Shown here in pieces: positions 8,228-17,107 of a DNA stretch of 64,000 nucleotides (within the stretch, counting starts at the first letter, position 1; each line of letters starts with the position of its first letter). Location of the stretch: the NCBI GenBank assembly GCA_016705235.1, contig JADIYP010000005.1:372001-436000 (forward strand). Reading direction: 5' to 3'. The stretch comes from Candidatus Leptovillus affinis. Its GTDB lineage: Bacteria > Chloroflexota > Anaerolineae > Promineifilales > Promineifilaceae. The position numbers were made by a program, and so were the translations under genes. Below the pieces are notes generated by a model that worked only from the letters and a program-made list of their open reading frames with translations, was not told the DNA's origin and ran no database searches.

Positions 8228-8249
8228 ATTTGGTTGGCGCGGTTTGTTT

Positions 8250-8951
8250 CTATTGATCGTGTAGTTGGGACCAATCCGGGTCCGGGTAAATGTAGATGAG
8301 CGGCAGGCTCACCAGCGTCACCGTGAATTTGATGATGACGTTGAAGATGAAAATTTGCCAGACGGCCGTCCAGGGGATGGCCCAGCCAAACGCAATCACC
8401 GTAAACAGCGCTGAATCAATCGGGATGCTGATGGCGTTGCTTACCAGCACCCGCGCCCACTGTTTGTCGCGGGTGACGCGCGTGACAAACCAATGATACG
8501 CCTCGGTGTCGGCCAGTTCGCTAAACACCTCAGCCACGATGGAAGCCGCCACAATGCGCCAGAGGGGACCAAACACCATGCCATACGCCGCGCTAAAGAC
8601 ACCATCGGGGTCGGCCGTGGCGTCGCCGGGCACGGAGGCCGTCCAACCCAGATATAAGACCATCAACACGTTGATAACCGCCGCAGTAACGATCAATATC
8701 TGGGCGTTGCGCTTGCCCCAAATCTTATGCACGACATCGCGCAGGGTAAATGTGATGGGATAAATGAATGTTCCCATGTCCACGGCCAATCCGGCCACAT
8801 TCCCAATCTTCAAGCTGGCTACATCGGACACCATTTGGGCGGCGATGTAGGCCGCGACGACGATCATGGCAATGGCCGGTATGGATTGGGCAATTGGCCC
8901 GGCCATGCGTTTGTTCGTCTGAACACCTTCGTTTGAACTTATAACAGACAC
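8250..8951 (-). CDS. Queuosine precursor transporter (YhhQ/VUT family)
   Basis: 233-aa inner-membrane protein with about six helices. The motifs DMGTFIYPITFTLRDVVHKIWG and VAEVFSELADTEAYHWF match the QPTR (YhhQ) family that imports preQ0/preQ1 or queuine for tRNA modification. The start is GTG at 8951, preceded by AAGGAG at 6-nt spacing. The frame is open further upstream to 9023 but without a ribosome binding site. It is a single gene convergent with the small membrane protein. Confidence 0.85.
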   Translation of the reverse strand: MSVISSNEGVQTNKRMAGPIAQSIPAIAMIVVAAYIAAQMVSDVASLKIGNVAGLAVDMGTFIYPITFTLRDVVHKIWGKRNAQILIVTAAVINVLMVLYLGWTASVPGDATADPDGVFSAAYGMVFGPLWRIVAASIVAEVFSELADTEAYHWFVTRVTRDKQWARVLVSNAISIPIDSALFTVIAFGWAIPWTAVWQIFIFNVIIKFTVTLVSLPLIYIYPDPDWSQLHDQ

Positions 8952-9075
8952 AAATTTCTCCTTTGTTTTGTTGAGGCGGGTGCTGCGACCGCCGCAGTAT
9001 TTGGTTGCCGGGTGCTCTGCCACCGGCGAAAGGTCAGGATTTTAACAGAACGGCCGTTATCCGACAGCTAATCTC

Positions 9076-9278
9076 ATGATCGCACAGCAATTCTCAATTT
9101 AGATCAGGCATTCGTGCGAACAGGGCAATTTCTTTGCAATTTAGGCTGAATTGTCATTCTGAGCGGAGTCTGCGGAGCGAAGAATCCCCATGTATTGGTC
9201 ATTAGGGCTGAACGGGATGCTTCGGAGGACCTCAGCATGACACATTTCTGGTTAAATTGAGAATTGCTGATGATCGCA
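9076..9278. mobile_element. MITE with 17-bp terminal inverted repeats and 9-bp target duplication
   Basis: The termini CAGCAATTCTCAATTTA (9085-9101) and its exact reverse complement (9253-9269) enclose 185 bp with no gene. The 9-mer ATGATCGCA directly flanks both sides (9076-9084 and 9270-9278), which looks like a target-site duplication. Inside is a copy of a dispersed GTCATTCTGAGCGGAG/CCTCAGCATGAC repeat. A non-autonomous element is the simplest reading. The transposase that moved it is not in the window. Confidence 0.8.
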
Positions 9279-9412
9279 GCCTGAACTGGGGCAATCTCGT
9301 ATAGAATAGAGGAACGGCCGTTGCCGTTCTGCCACTGCATCCGTGGCATTTTTAATCATCGGCGCAGTCGCTCGCCTGGCAGCGACTGCCCGATTATTTG
9401 GAGTAACGATTC

Positions 9413-10333
9413 ATGTCCACAGTATTGATTTCCTCTGTACGAAAAAGCTTTGGCCGCGTGGAAGCGGTGAAAGATGTCTCCTTTGAAGTGTTTCCCGGCG
9501 AGATTTTTGGCCTGTTGGGGCCAAATGGCGCGGGTAAAACCACGACCATTCGCATGATGCTGGATATTTTTGAGCCGGACGGCGGGCAGGTGTCGGTGTT
9601 CGACGGCCGTATCACCGAAGCCAAAAAGCAGCGCATCGGCTACATGCCTGAAGATCGCGGCCTGTATAAAGACTTGCAGCTTGAGCAAACGCTTGTTTTC
9701 CTGGCTACCCTCAAGGGTTTGGCGGAAAGCGAGGCCAAATCGCGCCTGGAAGGTTGGCTTAAGCGGCTGGACCTTTATGACCACCGGCAAAAGAAAATCC
9801 AGGAACTCAGTAAAGGGATGCAGCAAAAGGCGCAGCTCATCGCCACGCTGCTGCATGACCCTGATCTTATTGTGGTGGATGAGCCTTTTTCCGGTTTGGA
9901 CCCTGTGAATACGCGTTTGGTGAAGGATATTATCGAAGAGCAGCGGCAGGCGGGCAAAACCATCATCATGTCCACGCATCAGATGTATCAGGTGGAGGCG
10001 TTGTGCAACCGGATTGTGTTGATTGATAACGGCCGTACCGTTCTCTATGGCGAAGTGAGCAAAATCAAGCGCGATTTCTCCGGCAACGCCATCTTATTGG
10101 AAGGGCATGGCGATTTTAGCCAGGTTCCCGGCGTGTTGGAAGCGCGGCGGCAAAATGGCGCCTGGCATCTGGCGTTGGGCAGCGATGCCAACCCGCAAGA
10201 AATCTTTCGCCACCTGGCCCGGCAGGATGATGTGACGATTGAGCGGTTTGAAATCGCCGAACCGTCGTTGGATGACATTTTTGTGCGGGTGGTGCAGGAA
10301 GGTAAGCAGTCCAGGGAGGCAGATCATGCGTAA
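9413..10333 (+). CDS. ABC-2 exporter ATP-binding protein (NatA-like)
   Basis: 306-aa ATPase with Walker A GPNGAGKTT (about residue 38), signature ELSKGMQQKAQL (about 138), Walker B LIVVDEPFSGLDP and switch His in STHQ. The C-terminal ~80 residues are the DUF4162-type extension common in NatA/YhaQ sodium-extrusion or drug-export ATPases. A GGAG lies upstream of the ATG at 9413. It overlaps the following permease by 8 bp, forming a three-gene exporter operon. Confidence 0.9.
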   Translation: MSTVLISSVRKSFGRVEAVKDVSFEVFPGEIFGLLGPNGAGKTTTIRMMLDIFEPDGGQVSVFDGRITEAKKQRIGYMPEDRGLYKDLQLEQTLVFLATLKGLAESEAKSRLEGWLKRLDLYDHRQKKIQELSKGMQQKAQLIATLLHDPDLIVVDEPFSGLDPVNTRLVKDIIEEQRQAGKTIIMSTHQMYQVEALCNRIVLIDNGRTVLYGEVSKIKRDFSGNAILLEGHGDFSQVPGVLEARRQNGAWHLALGSDANPQEIFRHLARQDDVTIERFEIAEPSLDDIFVRVVQEGKQSREADHA

Positions 10334-11546
10334 CTTCTGGCTTTTGGCCCGGCATGAGTACCGCAAGCTGGTGGGCAAGCGCAGTTTTTTGGTTGGCACG
10401 CTGGGTTTTCCGCTTATTTTGATGGTGGTGATGGCGGCCGGGATTTTTATTTCCGTGCGCAGCGATCCGAACCGGCCGATTGGTTATGTGGACCATGCGG
10501 GCATTATAAACCCGGCGGTTTCGCCGATTATTGAGGAAGGGGAGACATTGTTGGCGTTACGGCCGTTTCCCGATGAAGCCGCCGCCCAGGAAGCCCTCGC
10601 CAATGAAGAAATTCAGGCGCTCATGGTTATTCCGGCCGGTTATCCGCGCAATTTGTTGATTAAGGTCTTCTATTGGCAGGATACGCCGGGTGAAGCGGTG
10701 TACAGCGACTTTAATGCTTATCTTCGCGCCAATCTGGCCGCCGATTACCCGGCCAATTTGCAAACGCGCCTGCAAGATGGCTCCGATTTGGTGGTGCGCG
10801 CCGCCGATGGCAGCCGCGAATTTAACAGTCAAAACATATTTAACTTCTTCATTCCCTTCATCGCGGCCTTCTTCTTCGTGTTTGTGGTGATGGGTTCATC
10901 GGGCTATCTGCTCCAGGTGGTTACTGATGAGAAAGAGAACCGCACCATCGAGATTATGATGACCACGGTTAGCCCTGGGCAGCTCATTGGCGGCAAAGCG
11001 TTGGGTTTGTTGGCGGTTTCGCTGACTCAGGCGGCCATCTGGGTGGCTACGGGCATTGTCGCTATTTTGATTGGGTCCATTTTCTTTGAGACGCTGCGCT
11101 TTGTCAGCGTGCCCTGGTCGCTGCTGCTGGTGGCTTTGCTGTTTTTTGTGCCGGCGTATGCGTTTATTGCCGGTCTGATGACGGCGATTGGCAGCGCCGT
11201 GAGCGAATTGACGCAGGCGCAGCAGATTGCCGGGATATTGAACCTGCTTTTTTTGCTGCCCTTTTTCTTTATTGCCCTGTTTTTTACCAATCCTAACAGT
11301 CCGGTTCTGGTGGTTATGACTTTTTTCCCGACGACGGCGTTTATGACGGTGTTGATGCGGTGGGGAATGAGCAATATGCCTGTGTGGCAGTTGGTTCTGA
11401 GCTGGTTGTTGTTGGTTGGGTCGGCGCTGGGCAGCGTCTGGGTGGCGTCCAGGGTGTTTCACACCGGTATGCTGCGGTATGGCCAGAGTTTGAAGCTGAA
11501 AGATGTGGTAACGGCCGTGCGCCCCCGCCGCGTGTCTGGTTCCTAG
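10326..11546 (+). CDS. ABC-2 transporter permease (NatB-like) 1
   Basis: 406-aa permease starting MRNFWLLARHEYRKL at 10326, with GGAGG upstream inside the end of the ATPase gene. The layout is the NatB/ABC-2 type: one N-terminal helix, a long extracytoplasmic loop of about 160 residues, then five or six helices. DEKENRTIEIMMTTV precedes the second helix, a typical coupling motif. It pairs with the similar permease at 11556 as a heterodimer. The substrate (Na+ or small toxic molecules) is unknown. Confidence 0.88.
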   Translation: MRNFWLLARHEYRKLVGKRSFLVGTLGFPLILMVVMAAGIFISVRSDPNRPIGYVDHAGIINPAVSPIIEEGETLLALRPFPDEAAAQEALANEEIQALMVIPAGYPRNLLIKVFYWQDTPGEAVYSDFNAYLRANLAADYPANLQTRLQDGSDLVVRAADGSREFNSQNIFNFFIPFIAAFFFVFVVMGSSGYLLQVVTDEKENRTIEIMMTTVSPGQLIGGKALGLLAVSLTQAAIWVATGIVAILIGSIFFETLRFVSVPWSLLLVALLFFVPAYAFIAGLMTAIGSAVSELTQAQQIAGILNLLFLLPFFFIALFFTNPNSPVLVVMTFFPTTAFMTVLMRWGMSNMPVWQLVLSWLLLVGSALGSVWVASRVFHTGMLRYGQSLKLKDVVTAVRPRRVSGS

Positions 11547-11555
11547 GAGTTTGTC

Positions 11556-12791
11556 ATGCATAAAATACTTCTCGTCGTTAGACATGAGATTGTCACGACG
11601 TTGCAAAAGCGTTCTTTTTGGGTTATGACCATTTTGTTTCCGGCGATCATCCTGGTTTTTAATGTGGGGACGCAGATTTTGGCGCGTAACAGCTTTAGCC
11701 AGGAAGATGTGCAGGGTATTTTGGCTGGCGCGGTGGACCAAAATGAAACCATCGCCTATGTGGACGAGTCGGGTCTGATAAAAGATCGGCCGGCGGAGCT
11801 GCCCGCCGCTATGCTGCACGCTTTTGCCGACGAAGCGGAGGCCCGCGCCGCGCTGGCGGCCGGCGACTATGATTACTTTTTCCTGATCCCGGCCGATTAT
11901 GTGCAGAGCGGCCGATTGATTGTGATTACCACGGATTTTCAGCCGCTTAATACGCCGAATGAAGACCTGCTGAGTTTTGTGCTGGCTTATAATCTGACGG
12001 GCGACGAGGCAACGGCCGTTGCCCTGCTAGATCCCACCCGCACCATGCAGGTGCAGGCGATGGCCCCACAAAACAGCAACGACCAGAGCAATCCGTTGGC
12101 CTTCTTTGTGCCGTTTGCCACCATGTTTATCTTCTTTTTCCTCATTAGCATGAGCAGCGGCTTTATGTTGCAAAGCGTTTCGCGGGAAAAAGAGAACCGC
12201 ACGGTGGAAGTGCTGCTGCTCAGCCTGCGCCCGCGTGAGTTAATGCTGGGTAAGGTGCTTGGCCTGAGCGTTGTGGCCCTGATTCAGATGGTGGTGTGGA
12301 TGGGCGGCAGCCTGGTGGCGCTTAACCGCAGCCAATCGCTCTTTGCCGCAATGGCCGGGTATACGCTGCCGCCGGGGTTTATTGTGTATGCGCTGTTGTT
12401 TTTTGCTTTGGGTTATTTGCTTTACGCTTCTATGATGGGCGCGATTGGCGCGCTGGCGCCCAATGCCCGCGAAGGCGGTCAGTTTACCTTTTTTGTCTTG
12501 CTGCCGCTGCTTATTCCCCTGTGGCTCAATGTTAGTTTCATTCAGGCGCCTCATGGGGCGTTATCGACGGCCCTTAGTCTCTTTCCGCTGACGGCTCCTA
12601 CGGCGATGATGACGCGCATGGCCGTGGGCGGCGTGCCTACCTGGCAAATTTTCGCCAGTTTGGGTGGGTTGGCCGTTACTACGTATCTTTTGGTGCTGCT
12701 TGCGGCCCGTTTCTTCCGCGCCGACACCCTCTTGTCTACTTCCTCCATCAAATGGCAGAATTTTATTGCCGAACTGCGCCATTCTGGCTGA
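11556..12791 (+). CDS. ABC-2 transporter permease (NatB-like) 2
   Basis: 411-aa homologue of the preceding permease with the same layout: an N-terminal helix (SFWVMTILFPAIILVF), an external domain, and the coupling motif REKENRTVEVLLLSLRP before the membrane bundle. TAGGAG precedes the ATG at 11556, 9 bp after the previous stop. It is the last gene of the natAB-like operon and is followed by a hairpin made of GATGCGT units. Confidence 0.88.
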   Translation: MHKILLVVRHEIVTTLQKRSFWVMTILFPAIILVFNVGTQILARNSFSQEDVQGILAGAVDQNETIAYVDESGLIKDRPAELPAAMLHAFADEAEARAALAAGDYDYFFLIPADYVQSGRLIVITTDFQPLNTPNEDLLSFVLAYNLTGDEATAVALLDPTRTMQVQAMAPQNSNDQSNPLAFFVPFATMFIFFFLISMSSGFMLQSVSREKENRTVEVLLLSLRPRELMLGKVLGLSVVALIQMVVWMGGSLVALNRSQSLFAAMAGYTLPPGFIVYALLFFALGYLLYASMMGAIGALAPNAREGGQFTFFVLLPLLIPLWLNVSFIQAPHGALSTALSLFPLTAPTAMMTRMAVGGVPTWQIFASLGGLAVTTYLLVLLAARFFRADTLLSTSSIKWQNFIAELRHSG

Positions 12792-12796
12792 ACACA

Positions 12797-12892
12797 TGTG
12801 ATGGGTGATGGGTGATGCATGATGCGTGATGCGTGATGCGTGACCCCAAACCCATCACGCATCACGCATCACGCATCATGTATCATGTATGC
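12797..12892. repeat. Short-tandem-repeat hairpin (GATGCGT heptamers)
   Basis: About seven degenerate heptamers of GTGATGC type are followed, after CCCCAAACC, by the complementary ATCACGC heptamers. The whole segment folds into a stem over 35 bp long. It probably ends or insulates the exporter transcript. Equivalent structures built from other heptamers occur at 25657, 38740, 42213 and 48078. Confidence 0.8.
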
Positions 12893-13006
12893 CTGTGTCT
12901 GGGCGAGTTATGATATAGTATGCCCATGGAAAGCGGGTGGGGCACGGCCGTTTCCGCTCTACCCCTTTGTCTTATCAAACCCAAGACTCACAAACAGGAG
13001 AGAGCC

Positions 13007-14704
13007 ATGATTCTTAACCCCAAAACTCAGACCTATGATTACCTTGACCCTGCTTCACGCGACTTGATGCTTAAAACCATCGCCTTCTTTGAGGCTAAAG
13101 GGAAGCGACGGTTGAAGGCCGACGACCACGAGCGCGTTTGGAACTATGATTTTGTTGAATTTATCAAAAAGGAGAATGCTTTTGGCATTCTGATGACTCC
13201 CGCCGGGTACGGCCCGGCCGATTCCCGTTGGGATACCTTTCGTATTTGCGCGTTTAACGAGATTCTGGGGTTTTATGGCCTGTGTTATTGGTATACCTGG
13301 CAGGTTTCTATGTTGGGGCTGGGTCCAATTTGGATGAGCGACAATGAGGCGGTGAAGCACAAGACGGCGCGGTTGTTGCAGGAGGGCGCGGTCTTTGCCT
13401 TTGGTCTTTCGGAAAAAGCGCATGGGGCGGACTTGTACGCCAGTGAGATGACGCTGTGGCCGGTGGATGGGGGCTATCGCGCGGATGGTTCCAAGTATTA
13501 CATTGGCAATGCCAATGAAGCGGCGTTGGTTTCTACCTTTGGCAAGATGTCCGACACGGGCGACTATGTGTTTTTTGTGGTTGAGTCTGACCATGAGCAG
13601 TTTGAGTGCGTGAAGAATGTGGTTAATTCGCAAAATTACGTGGCGGAATACGCGCTGCATCAGTATCCCATCACCGATGCCGATATTCTTTCGCGTGGGC
13701 GCGATGCCTGGGATGCGTCGCTGAATACGATCAATATCTGCAAATATAATTTGGGTTGGGCGTCGATTGGGATGTGTACACATGCGTTTTATGAGGCGAT
13801 TACTCATGCTGCGCACCGTCGTTTGTTTGATCATTATGTGACAGACTTCCCGCACATTAAACAATTGTTTACTGATGCGTATGCGCGCCTGACGGCGATG
13901 AAGTTGTTTGCTTTGCGCGCCGCCGATTATATGCGTTCGGCGTCGGCGGAGGATCGCCGGTATCTTTTGTATAACCCGTTGGTGAAAATGAAGGTGACGA
14001 CGCAGGGGGAGGAGGTTATTAACCTGTTGTGGGATGTGATTGCCGCGAAGGGGTTTGAGAAGGATTTGTTTTTTGAGATGGCGGCCCGCGATATTCGCGC
14101 TTTGCCCAAGTTGGAGGGGACGGTGCATGTGAATATGGCGTTGGTGGTGAAGTTTATGCCTAATTATTTCTTTTTTCCGGCGGAATTCCCGGAGATTGCC
14201 CGGCGGGATGATGCGGTGAATGATGATTTCTTGTTTCATCAGGGGGCGACGAAGGGTTTGGGCAAGATTCGGTTCCATGATTATGCGTTGGCTTATGACA
14301 GTGTGGATTTGCCGAATGTGCATGTCTTTAAGGAGCAGATTGCGCTGTTTAAGGAGATGCTTTTTGCGGCTCGTCCTACGGAGGAGCAGACGAAGGATAT
14401 TGATTTTTTGCTGAATTTGGGCGAGTTGTTTTCGTTGGTGGCGTATGGGCAGTTGATTTTGGAGAATGCGCGGATTTATGGGGTGGAGGATGAGCTGGTT
14501 GACCAGATTTTTGATTTTATGATTCGTGATTTTTCTAAGTTTGCGCTGCAAGTGTATGCTAAGACGGGCAGCAGCGAGCAGCAGATGGCGTATTGTTTGC
14601 GGATGATTCGGAAGCCGGTGGTGGATGTGGCGCGTTTTGAGGGTGTCTGGCAGCGGTATGCGTTTGCGCTGGCGGATGCGTATGAGATGAATGCGGGCAG
14701 CTAA
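13007..14704 (+). CDS. Acyl-CoA dehydrogenase family protein
   Basis: 565-aa FAD-dependent dehydrogenase-like protein, longer than the ~380-aa core. The N-terminal ~100 residues are an extra helical region. The FAD/substrate region includes FAFGLSEKAHGADLYASEM (about residue 130) and YRADGSKYYIGNANEA (about 155). It should oxidise an acyl-CoA or similar thioester to the enoyl form. The start at 13007 has AGGAG upstream. Another ATG at 12920 in frame lies directly on a TATAGT box and is unlikely. The stop TAA abuts the first palindrome of the following repeat array. Confidence 0.8.
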   Translation: MILNPKTQTYDYLDPASRDLMLKTIAFFEAKGKRRLKADDHERVWNYDFVEFIKKENAFGILMTPAGYGPADSRWDTFRICAFNEILGFYGLCYWYTWQVSMLGLGPIWMSDNEAVKHKTARLLQEGAVFAFGLSEKAHGADLYASEMTLWPVDGGYRADGSKYYIGNANEAALVSTFGKMSDTGDYVFFVVESDHEQFECVKNVVNSQNYVAEYALHQYPITDADILSRGRDAWDASLNTINICKYNLGWASIGMCTHAFYEAITHAAHRRLFDHYVTDFPHIKQLFTDAYARLTAMKLFALRAADYMRSASAEDRRYLLYNPLVKMKVTTQGEEVINLLWDVIAAKGFEKDLFFEMAARDIRALPKLEGTVHVNMALVVKFMPNYFFFPAEFPEIARRDDAVNDDFLFHQGATKGLGKIRFHDYALAYDSVDLPNVHVFKEQIALFKEMLFAARPTEEQTKDIDFLLNLGELFSLVAYGQLILENARIYGVEDELVDQIFDFMIRDFSKFALQVYAKTGSSEQQMAYCLRMIRKPVVDVARFEGVWQRYAFALADAYEMNAGS

Positions 14705-15538
14705 AGACCCGATGGGTTTTCCCTGCCGACCCGAAGGGTTTTTTCGTAGAGAAATTAGAACAGAAAGCGACAAACCCTTCGGGTCTTGGCGAGAGGCGGT
14801 AGTGGGGAGAAGACCCGAAGGGTTTGGTGTTGGGTGTTTTGGGGTTGTGGGGGTTAAACCCTTCGGGTCGAGGTGGTGGATGCCGACCCGAAGGGTTTTT
14901 TTGTAGAGAAATTGGAATAGAAAGCGACAAACCCTTCGGGTCTGGGGGAGAGGAGGTGGTGGTGGGAAGACCCGAAGGGTTTGGTGTTGGGTGTTTTGGG
15001 GTTGTGGGGGTTAAACCCTTCGGGTCGAGGTGGTGGATGCCGACCCGAAGGGTTTTTTTGTAGAGAAATTGGAATAGGAAGCGACAAACCCTTCGGGTCT
15101 GGGGGAGAGGAGGTGGTGGTGGGAAGACCCGAAGGGTTTGGGGTTGGGTGTTTAGGGTTTGTGGGTGTTAAACCCTTCGGGTCTTCGGGTCGGGGGAAAC
15201 CCTTCGGGTCTGGGGGAGAGGAGGTGGTGGTGGGAAGACCCGAAGGGTTTGGTGTTGGGTGTTTTGGGGTTGTGGGGGTTAAACCCTTCGGGTCGGGGGG
15301 GGGAGGGGTGGTGGGGGAAGACCCAAGGGTTTGGGTTGGGTGTTTTGGGGTTTGGGGTAAACCTTCGGGTGGGGGTGGGGAGAAGACCCGAAGGGTTTGA
15401 GGTTGGGTGTTTTGGGGTTGTGGGGGTTAAACCCTTCGGGTCGGGGGGGGGGGAGAAGACCCGAAGGGTTTGGGGGTGGGTTTTTAGGGTTTGTGGGTGG
15501 TAAACCCTTCGGGTCGGGGAGGGTCGAGGGGGGGGCGG
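14705..15538. repeat. Array of GACCCGAAGGGTTT palindromes
   Basis: No gene. About 18 copies of the core GACCCGAAGGGTTT alternate in orientation, with G-rich spacers such as GGTGTTGGGTGTTTTGGGG. Copies occur at 14728, 14813, 14884, 14968, 15041 and 15126 (direct) and at about 14773, 14857, 14930, 15012 and 15087 (inverted). A higher-order unit of about 155 nt repeats (14813, 14968, 15126). The array lacks stop codons in several frames purely because of its composition. The plus strand is strongly G-biased. Confidence 0.9.
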
Positions 15539-16189
15539 CTAGGCGAAGCCGAGCATTTGCAGGTCGCGGGGGGTGTCGGCGAGGGCGACGGACGCAACTG
15601 TTTTGAAGTCGGCGAGCCAGGTGTCCAGGTCTTTGAGTTTGGCGTCGCGGGTTTGGGTGGCTTTGACGGCTTCGCTGCTTTCGCGGTTGGTATTGGTGAT
15701 GGCGCTGCGCACGGCCGTTACTAAATCCAGTTCGCTTTGTAGTTTGGTCTGGTCATAGGTGAACCGGGCCATGTCGGCCAGCAGGGCGGGGTCGTTGAGG
15801 AGACCTTCGTAGAATTTTTCGGCTTGTTCTTGCCAACCGGCGATGGTGGTTTTGCGACGGCCGTTCAGGTCCAGGCTTACCTGGGCGTCGGTGTTGTCTT
15901 TGAAGGCGACGCGGGCGAGTTTGAGGGTGCGCTTGTAGGCCACGTCGGCGGCATCGCGGGCCGATTTGAGTTGTTCGGCGGCGGCGGCTTTGTCGCCATA
16001 TTCGCGGGCCTGCTCTTTGGTCAGGTCTTCGGCTTCGCGGTAGAGGGCGCGGGCCTGGGCCATGGCGGCGGCATCGTAGCCGAAGGGGGCCAGGATGTCT
16101 TGCAGGTGGGGGTTGTTTAGCACGCCGTCGATGGCTATTTGGGCGGCCATTAAGCGGTCTTCTACTTTTAATCGGGGTCGATTTGCCAT
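15539..16189 (-). CDS. Hypothetical helical protein
   Basis: 216 aa, rich in Ala, Leu, Lys and Glu, predicted almost entirely helical, with no signal peptide or membrane segment. It starts MANRPRLKVEDRLMAAQ and contains REAEDLTKEQAREYGDKAAAAEQ and a C-terminal LDTWLADFKTVASVALAD. AAGGAG lies ten bases before the ATG. I do not recognise a family. It is bracketed by the G-rich palindrome array on its 3' side and 21-nt tandem repeats on its 5' side. Confidence 0.6.
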   Translation of the reverse strand: MANRPRLKVEDRLMAAQIAIDGVLNNPHLQDILAPFGYDAAAMAQARALYREAEDLTKEQAREYGDKAAAAEQLKSARDAADVAYKRTLKLARVAFKDNTDAQVSLDLNGRRKTTIAGWQEQAEKFYEGLLNDPALLADMARFTYDQTKLQSELDLVTAVRSAITNTNRESSEAVKATQTRDAKLKDLDTWLADFKTVASVALADTPRDLQMLGFA

Positions 16190-16339
16190 GGGAATATGTC
16201 TCCTTTTGGGTTATGGGCTGCCTGTGCCTGGCGCCGATTGACTGGAACACGGGCAGCAAGTTTAATGTCGGGCCGGTTTGGGGTTGACCGATGCGTTTTG
16301 GGGCTTTTCGGTGAACGGCCGGCCAGAAAATCGAGGGGA

Positions 16340-16591
16340 GATGGCGTTTGTGCGCGGTTGGATGGCGTTTGTACGTGGTTGGATGGCGTTTGTACACGGT
16401 TGGATGGCGTTTGTGCGCGGTTAAATGGCTTTTGTACGCGGTAGGATGGCGTTTGTACGTGGTTGGATGGCGTTTGTGCGCGGTTAAATGGCGTTTGTAC
16501 GCGGTTAAATAGCGTTTGTGCGCGGTTAAGTGGCATTTGTGCGCGATTGTGTGGCGTTTGTGCGCGGTTGGATGGCGTTTGTACGCGGGTT
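16340..16591. repeat. Minisatellite: twelve 21-bp direct repeats
   Basis: Twelve contiguous units of consensus GATGGCGTTTGTRCGCGGTTR, exactly 21 nt each (unit 1 at 16340, unit 12 at 16571). The period keeps frames open. The minus strand reads a heptapeptide repeat (RAQTPSN) in a 163-codon frame at 16168-16659 that would overlap the start of the 15539-16189 gene. I regard coding as unlikely. It lies 150 bp upstream of that gene's start. Confidence 0.85.
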
Positions 16592-16755
16592 GGGGGGTAT
16601 GTGGCGGGGGTGTGACGGCCGTTGTGTGGGTAACGGCCGTGGGTGGTTGGTTGAATCATGGTTTGTTGTTGGTTAAAAACTGTTTTTTGGTAACACGTTT
16701 GAAATTATCAGGATTTTGGGGAGGGGTGTCTATAGTACGGAGGTGGGAGTGGTTA

Positions 16756-17107
16756 AACCCTAAGGGTTTTCTTGAACCCTTAGGGTTTTTGGAGTGGGAA
16801 AACCCCAAGGGTTGGGGAAAACCCTTGGGGTTGGGTGGGGAACCCTAAGGGTTTTCTTGAACCCTTAGGGTTTTTGGAGATTAAAACCCCAAGGGTTGGG
16901 GAAAACCCTTGGGGTTGGGTGGGGAACCCTAAGGGTTTTCTTGAACCCTTAGGGTTTTTGGAGTGGGAAAACCCCAAGGGTTGGGGAAAACCCTTGGGGT
17001 TGGGTGGGGAACCCTAAGGGTTTTCTTGAACCCTTAGGGTTTTGGAGATTAAAACCCCAAGGGTTGGGGAAAACCCTTGGGGTTGGGAGGGGAACCCTTG
17101 GGGTTTT
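16756..17107. repeat. Palindrome array 3' of second RAYT
   Basis: Four tandem composite units (starting 16756, 16841, 16925 and 17010; period 84-85 nt). Each holds an inverted pair AACCCTAAGGGTTTT/AACCCTTAGGGTTTT, then an inverted pair AACCCCAAGGGTT/AACCCTTGGGGTT. The last copy abuts the stop codon of the RAYT at 17106. Two core variants (CTAAG and CCAAG) alternate regularly. Confidence 0.9.

Noticed and set aside
8951..9060. preQ1 riboswitch before the queuosine-precursor transporter
   Set aside because: I could not find a convincing preQ1 aptamer fold by eye in this leader.
12920..13006. N-terminal extension of the acyl-CoA dehydrogenase
   Set aside because: It starts on a TATAGT box and lacks a ribosome binding site, while AGGAG precedes the ATG at 13007.
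13055..14773. 572-codon open frame antisense to the acyl-CoA dehydrogenase
   Set aside because: Composition is Arg/His/Ile-rich shadow of the real gene; it has no ribosome binding site and the sense strand encodes a recognisable enzyme.
14691..15503. Several open frames through the palindrome array at 14.7-15.5 kb
   Set aside because: The same peptide motifs (NPSGR, RPEGF, KPFGS) appear on both strands because the DNA is a palindromic repeat; no start signals.
16340..16591. CRISPR array
   Set aside because: Units are contiguous with no spacers.
16168..16659. 163-codon frame with heptapeptide repeats on the minus strand
   Set aside because: It follows directly from a 21-bp minisatellite, overlaps the start of the next gene and has no ribosome binding site; kept only as a finding.
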